Translations under genes and position numbers: made by a program
Notes under the pieces: model-generated
Seen by the model: only the letters and a program-made list of their open reading frames with translations
Databases searched by the model: none
What the model was told of the DNA's origin: nothing
Assembly: GCA_934278925.1 (NCBI GenBank)
Contig: CAKQWJ010000009.1
Location: 1-64,000, forward strand
Length of the DNA: 64,000 bases
Source: an uncultured Clostridia bacterium
GTDB lineage: Bacteria; Bacillota; Clostridia; Peptostreptococcales; Anaerovoracaceae
Direction: 5' to 3'
In this document: positions 14,439-24,400 of the stretch, one piece after another
Numbering within the stretch: the stretch's first letter is position 1
Layout: each line of letters starts with the position of its first letter

Positions 14439-15683
14439 ATGAGCGAAGTAAGACTCCCTCTGGAAGGGGTAAAGGTTGTAGAGCTGGCAACATTTATTGC
14501 CGCTCCTTGTACCGCAAGATTCCTCGCAGACCTGGGTGCAGACGTTATCAAGGTAGAAGCGCCGAAGGGCGATCCGCTGAGATACACCGCTGTGAACGAA
14601 GGTCGTCCGCTGGATCAGAAAGAAAACACATCCTACGACCTGGAGAATGCCGGCAAGAGATGTATTTCCCTGAATACGAAATCCGAAGAAGGAAGAGCGG
14701 CTCTGGAGAAGCTGATTGCCGATGCGGACGTATTCATCTGCAACTGGCGTCAGGGACCGCTGAAGAGAGCCGGCCTGGATTGGGAAACCCTCCACGCAAA
14801 GTATCCGTCACTGGTATTCGGATATGTCTCCGGATACGGCGAGGTTGGACCGGACAAAGATCTGCCGGGATTCGATTTCACCGCATTCTATGCAAGAGGC
14901 GGAATTCTGGGACCTCTGAGAGATAAAAAGAGCCTGCCGATGCTCACCGTACAGGGCTTCGGAGACCACCAGGTGGCAATGAACCTGGCAGCCGGCGTGC
15001 TGGCGGCACTGTACCGTGCAAAGACCACCGGCGAAGGCGATCAGGTTGTAGTATCCCTCTTCCACAGTGCCGTATGGGACGTATCCCTGATGCTGCAGGC
15101 CAGCCAGTATGGCTCCGACAGCTGCAAGTTCCCGATGGAGAGATGGGAGAACGGAAACCCGCTGACTCTGGCATATCAGACTGCAGACGATCAGTGGCTC
15201 CAGATTGCGATGCCGCAGTACGACAGACACTATCCGGTTCTCATGAATGCCATGGGACACCCGGAGATGGCAGAGAATCCGAAGTTCTATCCGCAGAAGA
15301 ACCTGGTTCCGAACAGAAAGGAATTCTCGGAATGGATTACCAACGAGTTCCGCGGAAAGACCTGCGACGAGTGGTGCAAGATTCTGGATGCGGCCGACCT
15401 GCCTTACGCAGTGGCACAGAACTGGGATACCCTGCTGGAAGACAAGCAGGCATGGGCTTCCGATATCTTCTACGAAATGCAGTACAGCAACGGAAACAAG
15501 CGTACCCTGGTTAGACCGCCTGTAATGTTCAAGGAAATGGGTCTGCCGGAATACAACAGAGGACCGTATCTGGGTGAACAGACCGAAAGCATTCTGAAGG
15601 AATACGGATATTCCGATGAAGAAGTAGCGAAACTTCTGGAAGAAGGCGCTGCCATTCCGATGGACCCGGCTTTGCGAGACTAG
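14439..15683 (+). CDS. hadA: Family III CoA transferase (CaiB/BaiF type)
   Basis: The 414-residue protein is a class III CoA transferase. Typical elements are the N-terminal LPLEGVKVVELATFIAAP and the ADLGADVIKVEAPKGDPLRY nucleotide-binding region. A central GFGDHQVAMNLAAGVLAALY follows, where the Asp is the likely nucleophile that forms the anhydride intermediate, and a conserved NGNPLTLAYQTADDQWLQIA comes later. In this pathway it would move CoA from the enoyl or saturated acyl-CoA product to the free (R)-2-hydroxy acid, making the dehydratase substrate without ATP. AGGAGG precedes the start. Its position after hadBC matches known leucine and phenylalanine fermentation clusters. Confidence 0.92.
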   Translation: MSEVRLPLEGVKVVELATFIAAPCTARFLADLGADVIKVEAPKGDPLRYTAVNEGRPLDQKENTSYDLENAGKRCISLNTKSEEGRAALEKLIADADVFICNWRQGPLKRAGLDWETLHAKYPSLVFGYVSGYGEVGPDKDLPGFDFTAFYARGGILGPLRDKKSLPMLTVQGFGDHQVAMNLAAGVLAALYRAKTTGEGDQVVVSLFHSAVWDVSLMLQASQYGSDSCKFPMERWENGNPLTLAYQTADDQWLQIAMPQYDRHYPVLMNAMGHPEMAENPKFYPQKNLVPNRKEFSEWITNEFRGKTCDEWCKILDAADLPYAVAQNWDTLLEDKQAWASDIFYEMQYSNGNKRTLVRPPVMFKEMGLPEYNRGPYLGEQTESILKEYGYSDEEVAKLLEEGAAIPMDPALRD

Positions 15684-15811
15684 CCGACACATCGGAAACG
15701 TGTAGATCGTGAAAATGTTTTTACACCGGCTGCTATAGAGTTAGGGACTGGAAACAAATTAGTGATCAAAACGGGACCCGGCAGAGGGTCAAAGGTAAAG
15801 GAGAAAAAGAT

Positions 15812-16813
15812 ATGAAAATTGCTGCTTATGAAGTCCGTCCGGACGAAAAACCGGTTATTGAAGCTCGCTGCAAGGAACTGGGAATTGAACTGATTTCCAC
15901 CGGAGCGATTCTGGATTCTTCCACCGTAGAGATGAGCAAGGGTTGCGACGGCGTGACCACACTGGGACAGAGTGATTTTTCCAAGAGCATTCTGGACACC
16001 ATGGTAGAGAACGGCGTAAAGGTTCAGGCGTTCCGCTGCGTTGGATACGACTACATCGACGTTCCTTATGCAAGAGAGCTGGGACTTCGGATTACCCACG
16101 GAAGCTACGCTCCGAACGGCGTTGCGGAATACACTGTAATGGCAATCCTGATGAGTATCCGGAAAGCGAAGAAGGCGCTGTACAACACAAACGACAACGA
16201 CTTTACGCTGAAGGGTAAAATGAGCCGGGAGCTGCGCTCCCTCACCGTAGGTGTCATCGGCGCCGGCAAGATCGGATATACCGTCATCAAGATTCTGTCC
16301 GGATTCGGATGCCGCATTCTGGCATACGATATGTATCAGAATGACGCAGTAAAAGAATATGCAACCTATGTGGATTTGGATACCCTGTACAAGGAATCCG
16401 ATGTAATCACATTGCACACCAACCTGTCCGAGAGCACAGAGAATATGATCAACGGAGATGCGCTGGCAAAGATGAAGAACGGCGTGGTTCTGGTGAACAA
16501 CGCTCGCGGCGGCTTGATGGACATCGACGCCATCATCGACGGTGTGGAATCCGAGAAGATCGGCGCACTGTTCATGGATGCGTTCCCGGGCGAAGAGGGC
16601 ATCATCCACATCCCGCACGATGAGGATATCATCCGCACACCTGGAATGCCGTACTTCAAGATGAAGTATCTGCGGTCCTTCGTGAACGTAGTTCACACAC
16701 CGCACATGGCATTCTTTACGGAAGAGGCCGGCAGATCCATGGCACTCTCCGGTATCGACGGAATTTACGAAGTGCTGACCAAGGGTTCTTCCGCACACGA
16801 GATTCCACAATAA
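15812..16813 (+). CDS. ldhA: D-2-hydroxyacid dehydrogenase, LdhA type
   Basis: The 333-residue enzyme belongs to the NAD-dependent D-2-hydroxyacid dehydrogenases. The dinucleotide loop is VGVIGAGKIG. The catalytic Arg lies in NNARGGLMD, an acidic partner in AFPGEEGI, and the catalytic His in VHTPHMAFF. It would reduce a 2-oxo acid, formed by transamination of an amino acid, to the (R)-2-hydroxy acid used by the CoA transferase. The 128-base gap before it contains no gene, only a weak hairpin and a GGAG ribosome binding site. A stable hairpin follows at 16828. Placement inside the had operon supports an (R)-2-hydroxyisocaproate or phenyllactate dehydrogenase role rather than simple lactate production. 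Confidence 0.9.
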   Translation: MKIAAYEVRPDEKPVIEARCKELGIELISTGAILDSSTVEMSKGCDGVTTLGQSDFSKSILDTMVENGVKVQAFRCVGYDYIDVPYARELGLRITHGSYAPNGVAEYTVMAILMSIRKAKKALYNTNDNDFTLKGKMSRELRSLTVGVIGAGKIGYTVIKILSGFGCRILAYDMYQNDAVKEYATYVDLDTLYKESDVITLHTNLSESTENMINGDALAKMKNGVVLVNNARGGLMDIDAIIDGVESEKIGALFMDAFPGEEGIIHIPHDEDIIRTPGMPYFKMKYLRSFVNVVHTPHMAFFTEEAGRSMALSGIDGIYEVLTKGSSAHEIPQ

Positions 16814-16827
16814 AATGAATTGGTAAG

Positions 16828-16858
16828 GCCGGGAGGGGACTTACTCTCCCGGCATTTT
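16828..16858 (+). terminator. Intra-operon hairpin between ldhA and acdB
   Basis: GCCGGGAG (16828-16835) pairs with CTCCCGGC (16846-16853) and is followed by ATTTTAA. The short weak T tract suggests partial termination or transcript processing that lowers expression of the downstream genes relative to hadIBCA-ldhA. Confidence 0.6.
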
Positions 16859-16882
16859 AAAGCAAAAATCAAGGAGGGAAAC

Positions 16883-18028
16883 ATGATTCTTGACAAAAAG
16901 CATGCCCTGCAGCAGAAGCTGTTCCGTCAGTTTGCAGAGACGGAATTCACCAAAGAACTGCAGGACGAACTGGATCTCACCGGTGAATTCAACTGGGAGA
17001 TGCATAAAAAAATGGCTCGCTACGGCTTCATGGGAACAAAGATTCCGGCAGAATACGGCGGAGCCGGCGGTGACAGCCTGTCCTATGTACTGATGGACGA
17101 GGAATTCGCTCGTCAGGACCTGGTACTGGCAATCTATGCGAACACATCCAACTCTCTGGGCGGCGGCCCGCTGATGCTGGCAGGAAGCAAAGAGCAGAAG
17201 GAAAAGTATCTGCCGCTGGTTGCAAGTGGTGAGAAGATCATGGTATTCGGATTGACCGAGCCGGGTGCCGGCTCCGATGCCGGTGGTACCACCACCACCG
17301 CAATTCCGGATGGCGATGATTACATCATCAACGGACGTAAGTGCTTTATCTCCGGTGCACCGATGGCAGATTGGATTATTATTTTTGCAAAGACCGATCT
17401 GAGCCTGAAGGGATCCAGAGGAATCTCCATGTTCATCGTGGACATGCATGCCGACGGCGTTTCTCTGGGTGCTCCGGAGAAGAAGATGGGTATCAAGGGA
17501 TATCCGACTTGCGACGTTGTATTCGAAGACGTTCGCGTTCCGAAGGAAAACCTGGTAGGACCTCTGAACAAGGGATTCCAGTATGCGATGAAGACTCTGG
17601 ATGGCGGCCGTCTGGGTGTAGCCGCAATGGCTATCGGTCTGGCACAGGGCTGTCTGGACGAAGCCGTGAAGTATTCCATGGAGAGAAAGCAGTTCGGACA
17701 CAGACTGGCGGATTTCCAGGCTATCAGCTTCAAAATCGCAAAGATGCAGACCGAGCTGGAAGCCGCTCGTCAACTGACCTATCACGCAGCGGTTCTGAAG
17801 GATGCCAACCATCCGGATGCCAGCAAGGCATGCTCCGAAGCGAAGTTCTTTGCCGCAGAGATGGCAAACAGATGCGCATACGAAGCCGTTCAGATTCACG
17901 GCGGATACGGATACATCGAAGAGTACAGAGTGGAAAGAATGTATCGTGACGCTCGTATCCTGAGCATCTTCGAAGGAACCAGTGAAATCCAGCAGGTGGT
18001 TATCGCCAACAGCCTGCTCAGAAAGTAA
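16883..18028 (+). CDS. acdB: Acyl-CoA dehydrogenase
   Basis: The 381-residue flavoenzyme has the family signatures VFGLTEPGAGSDAGG (FAD and substrate loop), ERKQFGHRLADFQAISFKIA and QIHGGYGYIEEYRVERMYRDARILSIFEGTSEIQ (given here as the pieces QIHGGYGYIEEY, RMYRDARI and IFEGTSEIQ). The Glu in IFEGTSE is the usual catalytic base. Here it would run in the reducing direction, turning a 2-enoyl-CoA into the saturated acyl-CoA with electrons from the electron transfer flavoprotein encoded next door. The ATG at 16883 follows AAGGAGGG; an upstream frame from 16820 crosses the hairpin and is rejected. Confidence 0.93.
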   Translation: MILDKKHALQQKLFRQFAETEFTKELQDELDLTGEFNWEMHKKMARYGFMGTKIPAEYGGAGGDSLSYVLMDEEFARQDLVLAIYANTSNSLGGGPLMLAGSKEQKEKYLPLVASGEKIMVFGLTEPGAGSDAGGTTTTAIPDGDDYIINGRKCFISGAPMADWIIIFAKTDLSLKGSRGISMFIVDMHADGVSLGAPEKKMGIKGYPTCDVVFEDVRVPKENLVGPLNKGFQYAMKTLDGGRLGVAAMAIGLAQGCLDEAVKYSMERKQFGHRLADFQAISFKIAKMQTELEAARQLTYHAAVLKDANHPDASKACSEAKFFAAEMANRCAYEAVQIHGGYGYIEEYRVERMYRDARILSIFEGTSEIQQVVIANSLLRK

Positions 18029-18043
18029 GGAGGTAACGGAAAT

Positions 18044-18844
18044 ATGAAAATTATGGTAACTGTAAAGCAGGTTCCTGATACCTCCGGCAAGGTAGCAGTG
18101 AACGATGACGGTACGCTGAACCGCGCATCCATGCAGACAATCATCAACCCGGATGACCTGAATGCGGTGGAAGCGGCTCTGACACTGAAAGACGAATACG
18201 GCTGCGAAGTCGTTGCATTCACCATGGGACCGGCTCCGGCAGAAGGCATGCTGAGAGAGCTGATGGCAATGGGCGTGGATGAAACCGTGCTGATCTCCGC
18301 AAGAGAATTCGGCGGTTCCGATACATACGCAACTTCTCAGATTATCGCAGCGGCAATCGACACCTACGGACTGGGCGACGAAGACATCATCATCGCCGGA
18401 CGTCAGGCAATCGACGGAGATACGGCACAGGTTGGACCGCAGATTGCGGAAAAACTCCATATCCCGCAGATTACATATGCCGGAAAGATTGAGAAAGACG
18501 GAAACACGCTGACCGTTCAGAGAATGCTGGAAGATGGATACATGGTAGTAAAAACACACACACCATGCATGATTACCTGCATCAAGGAGCTGAACGAGCC
18601 GAGATACATGTCCGTAGCAGGAACCGAGAAGTGCTTCGACATGCCGGTTAAGGTAATGGATTACGAAGCATTGAAGGATCATCCGTTGATCGACAAGACC
18701 ACCATCGGTCTGAAGGGATCTCCGACCAACATCTACAAGTCCTTCACTCCACCGAGAAAGGGCGCCGGAAGGATTCTGGACGGCTGCGGAAAAGAAACAA
18801 CAGACGAGCTGGCAGGTATTCTCACCGGCAAGCACATCATCTAA
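18044..18844 (+). CDS. etfB: Electron transfer flavoprotein beta subunit
   Basis: The 266-residue protein has the EtfB fold with MVTVKQVPDT at the start. It also has INPDDLNAVEAALTLKDEYG, IIAGRQAIDGDTAQVGPQIAE and the terminal segment containing GSPTNIYKSFTPPRKGAGRIL, typical of clostridial EtfB partners of acyl-CoA dehydrogenases. It holds the AMP or second-FAD site and passes electrons to or from the dehydrogenase. In clostridia such complexes often bifurcate electrons, coupling enoyl-CoA reduction by NADH to ferredoxin reduction; that is an inference here. It lies 15 bases after acdB and 16 bases before etfA, with a good ribosome binding site. Confidence 0.93.
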   Translation: MKIMVTVKQVPDTSGKVAVNDDGTLNRASMQTIINPDDLNAVEAALTLKDEYGCEVVAFTMGPAPAEGMLRELMAMGVDETVLISAREFGGSDTYATSQIIAAAIDTYGLGDEDIIIAGRQAIDGDTAQVGPQIAEKLHIPQITYAGKIEKDGNTLTVQRMLEDGYMVVKTHTPCMITCIKELNEPRYMSVAGTEKCFDMPVKVMDYEALKDHPLIDKTTIGLKGSPTNIYKSFTPPRKGAGRILDGCGKETTDELAGILTGKHII

Positions 18845-18860
18845 GAAAGGAGAAATATTT

Positions 18861-19976
18861 ATGGCTTACGATAGTGCAGATATTGCTGCTTTCAAGAATG
18901 TATGGGTTTTCTGTGAGCAGCGTCAGGGCGTAATGATGCCGACAACTTTTGAGCTGATTTCCGAAGGCCGGAAGTTGGCAGACGAACTGGGAGTAGACCT
19001 GTGTGGTATCCTCCTGGGAGAAAACGTAGACGGAATTGCAAAGGAACTGGGCGGTTACGGTGCAGATCGGGTCATCGTATGCGACAGCCCGCTTCTGAAG
19101 AACTACACCACAGACGGATACACCAAGGTTATCTGTGACATGGTAGAAGAATACAAGCCGGAAATCATGCTGTTCGGCGCTTCCAACATCGGAAGAGACC
19201 TGGCGCCGAGATGTGCCGCAAGACTTCACACCGGTCTGTGCGCAGACTGTACACACCTGGATGTAGATCTGGACGGTTACATCGACTTCCTGAAGACCGG
19301 TTCTTCTCTGGATGTGGAGAACACCAAGTTCGAAAGCAAACTCTTCGATGTAAACACCAATATGAAGATGACCCGTCCGGCATTCGGCGGACACTTGATG
19401 GCAACCATCGTGTGCCCGAGATTCCGTCCGGCAATGGCGACGGTTCGTCCGGGCGTTATGAAGAAGAGACCGTTCGACGAGGTAAAAGCAAATGCGGTTG
19501 AACTCGTTCATCCGGAATTCAAGCTGGAAGCATCGGATATCGAGACCGAAGTAGTGGATATCGTGAAGGCTGCCAAGAAGATGGTGGACCTGATCGGTGC
19601 GGACTTCATCGTATCCGTTGGTCGTGGTATCGCAAAGGATGTAGAAGGCGGAATTAAGCTGGCGGAAGAGCTGGCAGACCTGCTGGGCGGCGTAGTTGGC
19701 GCATCCCGTGCGGTAGTAGATGCCGGTTGGATCGGTGCGGACCATCAGGTAGGTCAGACCGGAAAGACCGTACATCCGAAGGTATACGTAGCACTGGGAA
19801 TTTCCGGTGCGATTCAGCACAAGGCCGGAATGCAGGATTCGGAATGCATCATCGCCATCAACAAGGCAGACAATGCACCGATTTTCGAAGTGGCGGATTA
19901 CGGCATCGTGGGCGACCTGTTCAAGGTTGTTCCGCTGCTGATTGACTCCATCAAAGAGGCGAAAGCACAAGCCTAG
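18861..19976 (+). CDS. etfA: Electron transfer flavoprotein alpha subunit
   Basis: The 371-residue protein matches EtfA. The N-terminal half resembles EtfB (LFGASNIGRDLAPRCAARLHTGLCADCT). The C-terminal FAD domain has SVGRGIAKDVEGGIKLAEELA, VVGASRAVVDAGWI, VGQTGKTVHPKVYVALGISG and IIAINKADNAPIFEVADYGIVGD (split here as IIAINKADNAPIF and ADYGIVGD). Together with EtfB it links acyl-CoA dehydrogenase to NADH or ferredoxin pools. The AAGGAG start context is clear. A perfect 10-bp hairpin follows the gene, before the kinase gene. Confidence 0.93.
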   Translation: MAYDSADIAAFKNVWVFCEQRQGVMMPTTFELISEGRKLADELGVDLCGILLGENVDGIAKELGGYGADRVIVCDSPLLKNYTTDGYTKVICDMVEEYKPEIMLFGASNIGRDLAPRCAARLHTGLCADCTHLDVDLDGYIDFLKTGSSLDVENTKFESKLFDVNTNMKMTRPAFGGHLMATIVCPRFRPAMATVRPGVMKKRPFDEVKANAVELVHPEFKLEASDIETEVVDIVKAAKKMVDLIGADFIVSVGRGIAKDVEGGIKLAEELADLLGGVVGASRAVVDAGWIGADHQVGQTGKTVHPKVYVALGISGAIQHKAGMQDSECIIAINKADNAPIFEVADYGIVGDLFKVVPLLIDSIKEAKAQA

Positions 19977-19999
19977 CCTGCTTAATAACTACCTGCTTG

Positions 20000-20030
20000 G
20001 ATTGCCTGCGGCCGATGGCTGCAGGCAATC
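20000..20030 (+). other. Stable hairpin between etfA and buk
   Basis: GATTGCCTGC (20000-20009) and GCAGGCAATC (20021-20030) are perfectly complementary around an 11-base loop. No T tract follows, so it is more likely an RNA processing or stabilising element than a terminator. Confidence 0.6.
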
Positions 20031-20075
20031 GCTTCAGCAGCAGGACACCGAATGAAGCGCAAAGGAGACCGAGAT

Positions 20076-21215
20076 ATGAAAATCGTAGACGGTAAAAAAA
20101 TCTATACGATTGTAACGATCAACCCGGGATCCACCTCCACAAAAATCGGGGTATACCGGAACGATCAGAAGGTATTTATAGAGAACATCTATCATACCAA
20201 GGAAGAGCTGGAGCAGTTCGACTGTGTCCAGTCTCAATTGATGTACCGGGCAAAGCTGGTGGAAAACGCCTGCCAAGTGAATCAGGTGGATCTGGCAGAG
20301 GTGGACTCCTTTGTGGCTCGGGGAGGCGGAATGGCTTCCTGCGTTTCCGGCGTGTATTCGGTGAACGATCAGCTGATCTACGACTGTCAGACCGCACGGA
20401 CCGGGGTCTCTCACCCGGCGATGCTGGCCTGTCAGATTGCCCGCTATCTGGAATCCAGATACGGCGGGCGAGCACTGGTGTTCAATCCGCCGGATGTGGA
20501 TGAGTTCCAAGATCTGGCTCGCATCAGCGGCATTAAAGGGATGTACCGGGACAGCCATGTGCACTGCCTGAATCAGAAAGAGGCGGCACATCGGTATTGC
20601 CTGGAGAAGGGCATCCGATACGAAGACCATAACTTTGTGGTCGCCCATATCGGCGGCGGAGTTTCTTTTACCGCCCATCGAAAAGGAAAGATGATTGACA
20701 GCAACGACAATCTGGCGGGAGATGGTCCGATGACGCCAACCAGAGTGGGTTCTTTTCCAACGGTAAAAATCATCAAGATGGCGTACAGCGGAAAGTATAC
20801 CTACAAGCAGATGGAGGAACTTCTCACCCGAAAGGGCGGGCTTTACAGCCATCTGGGATCGGACGACATGCGGGAAATTGTATGCCGCATTCAGCACGGG
20901 GATGAGTATGCAAAACTGTGTACCGATGCCATGGCGTACCAATTCGGAAAAGCCATCGGATCCTGTGCGGCCGTCCTGCAAGGCAAAGTGGAAGCGATTA
21001 TTATCACCGGTGGCGTGGCCCATTCTTCCTACGTAATCGATCAAATTCGGCCGTATGTGGAGTGGATTGCACCGGTGTGGGTCCTCCCGGGAGAATACGA
21101 GCTGGCAGCGCTGGCGAGAGGCGCATGGCAGGCTCTTACCGGGGAAGCGGAGGTGCTGGAATATACCGGAGATCCGGTGTTTAAGGGATTTCACGCAGCC
21201 CGCTACGGCTTATAA
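20076..21215 (+). CDS. buk: Butyrate kinase or branched-chain acyl kinase
   Basis: The 379-residue protein is an acetate/butyrate kinase family member of the ASKHA fold. It has the phosphate loop INPGSTSTKIGVY, VARGGGMASCVSGVYSV, the catalytic-region HIGGGVSFTAHRKGKMIDSNDN (split HIGGGVSFTAHR and DSNDN), GPMTPTRVGSFPT and ITGGVAHSSYVID. It would convert an acyl phosphate plus ADP to acid plus ATP, conserving energy at the end of the pathway. The ATG at 20076 has AAAGGAG eight bases upstream, so I prefer it over 20052. No phosphate acyltransferase gene is adjacent, so the acyl phosphate must come from an enzyme encoded elsewhere. A terminator follows. Confidence 0.9.
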   Translation: MKIVDGKKIYTIVTINPGSTSTKIGVYRNDQKVFIENIYHTKEELEQFDCVQSQLMYRAKLVENACQVNQVDLAEVDSFVARGGGMASCVSGVYSVNDQLIYDCQTARTGVSHPAMLACQIARYLESRYGGRALVFNPPDVDEFQDLARISGIKGMYRDSHVHCLNQKEAAHRYCLEKGIRYEDHNFVVAHIGGGVSFTAHRKGKMIDSNDNLAGDGPMTPTRVGSFPTVKIIKMAYSGKYTYKQMEELLTRKGGLYSHLGSDDMREIVCRIQHGDEYAKLCTDAMAYQFGKAIGSCAAVLQGKVEAIIITGGVAHSSYVIDQIRPYVEWIAPVWVLPGEYELAALARGAWQALTGEAEVLEYTGDPVFKGFHAARYGL

Positions 21216-21240
21216 AAAAGAAAATATCAACAATAGCGAT

Positions 21241-21289
21241 AAAGCATTCACCCGAAGAAGCATGCAGTTTCTATGGGTGGATGCTTTTT
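21241..21289 (+). terminator. Terminator of the had-buk operon
   Basis: AAAGCATTCACCC (21241-21253) pairs with GGGTGGATGCTTT with one G-U pair, and a T run follows. Confidence 0.8.
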
Positions 21290-21352
21290 CATTCCTGGAA
21301 TCAAAGCTTCTATACTGTACAAAATAAATACAAGAATTAAACTAGAAGACGC

Positions 21353-21387
21353 TTTACAAAAAAGTGGGGGGGGGGGTAGACTATACT
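21353..21387 (+). promoter_or_regulatory. Promoter of the giant surface protein with an 11-G tract in the spacer
   Basis: TTTACA (21353-21358) is a good -35 box. An uninterrupted run of 11 G occupies 21366-21376. Candidate -10 boxes are TAGACT at 21377-21382 (18-base spacer) and TATACT at 21382-21387 (23-base spacer). Slippage in the G run would change the spacing one base at a time, the classic mechanism of promoter phase variation. A T-rich leader follows to the TTGAGGTG ribosome binding site. No gene lies in 21290-21484. Confidence 0.65.
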
Positions 21388-21484
21388 AGGGGAAAAAAGA
21401 ATAGTTACTCTTGTTAGTATTGTTCTTTTCAATGTATTTTTTTTGTTTTTTTCTGAATGTATTTTAATTCTTTGAGGTGTAACG

Positions 21485-24400
21485 ATGGGGAACAAAATTA
21501 CTCGGAAGGCAACCGTATGGTTGCTGGTTTTGTTTGTTGTGTTTTGTTTTGCACCATTTTCGTCATCGGCGGATGATGGTGCGCGCGCAGAACGCAGCGT
21601 AACCGGCACGATACAGGCTGCCAAAAAAGCAGTGAGCAGCGTAATAGGGGATGTGGAGCCGACTCCGGTTTCAGATTCCGGTTATGATGCCCACTTTTTT
21701 ATTCGGTATGACAGCAGTACGCAGACGGAGGACGGGACAACACAGTACAGTCCGAAGCACTACTTTCCGGTAGGAACTACGGCCTCCGATTACGTGTACG
21801 GAAGCGGCGGAAGCGATTACACTTCCGCGGACGGCAAGGTGCTGACCAAAGTCGCATACGTGCCCGGTGCAGAAAAGATAATTACCGGCGGAAACGTGAA
21901 TCTGTACGATTCTTTCGATACGGAAACCAACACGGAAGCGCTGCACGAGCATTTCAAGACCGTATACGACAATATCCTCCAGGAACCTTCCGGAGATGTC
22001 ATCCAGACATCCATCGAGAAGGCGCTGGGAACCAAATATGCAACGCTGTATGCAAAAGGAGAAATCGACGTCCTGTGGTACGTATCCAAGGCAGAGAGCT
22101 CCTATGTTAACGTGGACGGTGTTGTGTACTACGTAAAGACCGGACAGGTCGTGGACAAGCCGGAAACGGACAGCGGCACGGTGGAGATTGATGGTATTAA
22201 GAATCTGAAGGGCCGGAGTTTCAAGAAGGGAGATTCCTGGAATTTTGCCATTAAGGCGGATTCGGCCGATGCACCGATGCCGGAGAAGACAACCGTGAGC
22301 ATTCAGCCGGAAGACGACGCGGTGGAGTATTTCACCTTCGGTGAAATTCATTTTACCCGTGCGGATTTGAAGGGATCAAACTCAAAAACTTTTAGATACA
22401 CGATTACCGAGAGCGGAAGCGTGGCCAACGTGACCAACGATTCTGCGACGCATACGGTGAACGTGACCGTTTCTTACGACCGAAGCACCGGAAAACTGAC
22501 CGTCAAAGCGGCGTATCTGAACGACGGCAAAAGCGGCAGCTCGGCGGAATTTAATAACGAATACCACAAACCGGCGACCAGCGTACAGGGAAAGAAGGTT
22601 TGGGAGGATTCCAACGACCGCAGCCAAATGCGTCCGGAATCCATTACGATTCACCTTCTCCGAAACGGCGAGGAAATTAAGAGCAAGACGGTCACCGAAG
22701 CGAACGACTGGAAATGGACGTTCGACAATCTGGATAAGTTCGATGCAAACGATAACGAATATAAATACACGATAAAAGAAGATACGGTACCGTTCTACAC
22801 ATCCGCAGAGAGTACAGACGCGGATGGAAATGCGGTAATCACCAATACATACAAGCCGGAGAAACTGGAGCTGAAAGGCGATTCCGCACTGAAGGTTACA
22901 AAGGTTGTAGTCGGGAAGAAATCCGCAGAAACGTTCACCTTCAAGCTGACCGCAGCGGAGAACTACGGAGATGCGGTGAAGATGCCGGCGAATACCGAAG
23001 TGAAGACTTCCGACAGCATTCCGGCGGACGGTGCGGAAACGAAATCCTTCCAGCCGGTGGAGATCACCAAGGCCGGAACCTATCAGTTCAAAGTTAAGGA
23101 AACCACAACGACGACAGCGGGCGGCTGGGATTACGACAACCGGGAGCGCACCCTTACCGTAAAGGTGGCAGATAATAAGGGCCATTTGGAAGTGGTGGAC
23201 GCAGACAGTAAGCTGTCCGCAACCGTAACGAATACCTTTACCCCGGCAGTGATGGACGGGGATACCGCCATCACCGGACTCAAGACGCTGATTGGCCGGA
23301 ACATGCTGAAGGACGAAGAATTCAACTTCACGCTGAAAGCCGGCGATGAGACCACACAGAAGGCCATCGACGAGAAGGACATCGTGCTGGGAAACACCAA
23401 TGCGAGAGTAAGCACCCTGGCAGACGGATCCACCACCACCTTCATGTTCGGCAGAGCGGAATTCTCCAAAGAAGGCGAATACACCTTTATCGTAACGGAG
23501 AAGGACGGTGGAAAGCCGGGAATGAAATACGACACCGAAGGAAAGATTCTGAAGGTGAAGGTTTCCAAGGAAGACGGTGTGCTGAAGGCGGTTCAGATGA
23601 ATTCGCCAAGCTGCAAGAACGTCTACGAAGCTGCCGGAGAATACACACCGGCAGGAACCAAGACCCTGCTGAACGAGAACGGAAATAAGCTGTCCGTGAA
23701 AGACGGCCAGTTTGAGTTTAACGTATACTATTCCGGTCATGAAGATCGGGAACCGGTGACCACCGGAACCGCCGGAAACGGCAAGGATGCACCGATTCAC
23801 TTCGGTACCCTGTCCTACACGATCTCCGACCTGGAAAAGCTGGCAGCAAAGGGTTACGCGGACAAGAAGGTGCTGGAGAACGGCGCCGAATACAGCATTA
23901 ACTATACGGTAACCGAAAAGGATACGGGAAACAGTGCGCTGCAGCAGAACACGCAGACTCAGACCTTCCGGGCAGTGGTGACGGACAACGGAACCGGAAA
24001 ACTGACGGTAAAGGCCGCAACCGGGCAGAAACTGAATTTCGAGAACGAATACAAATCGGAGAAGGCAACGGTAGACTTCGAAGGATTGAAGGTGCTGGAA
24101 GGCCGCAGTCTGAAGGCGAATGAGTTCACCTTCAAGGTCACTTCCGATGATGCCGATGCACCGATGCCGGAAGCGCGGGAGGCACAGAATAGAGCCAACG
24201 GCCGCGTGAACTTCGGAACCGTTACCTACGGCAAGGATGATCTGGGGGATGCGACGGCGAAGACCTTTACCTATAAAATCACCGAATCCGGAAATCGCCC
24301 GGGCGTTGCCAACGACACCGAGACCAAAACCGTAAAGGTAACGGTAAAAGATGATGGAAAGGGCCACATCACGGCAGAGTTGGATCCAAAGGCGGCACCA

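Noticed and set aside
16841..18835. 664-codon minus-strand frame opposite acdB and etfB
   Set aside because: It is the complement of two well-supported genes with strong codon bias and has no family features.
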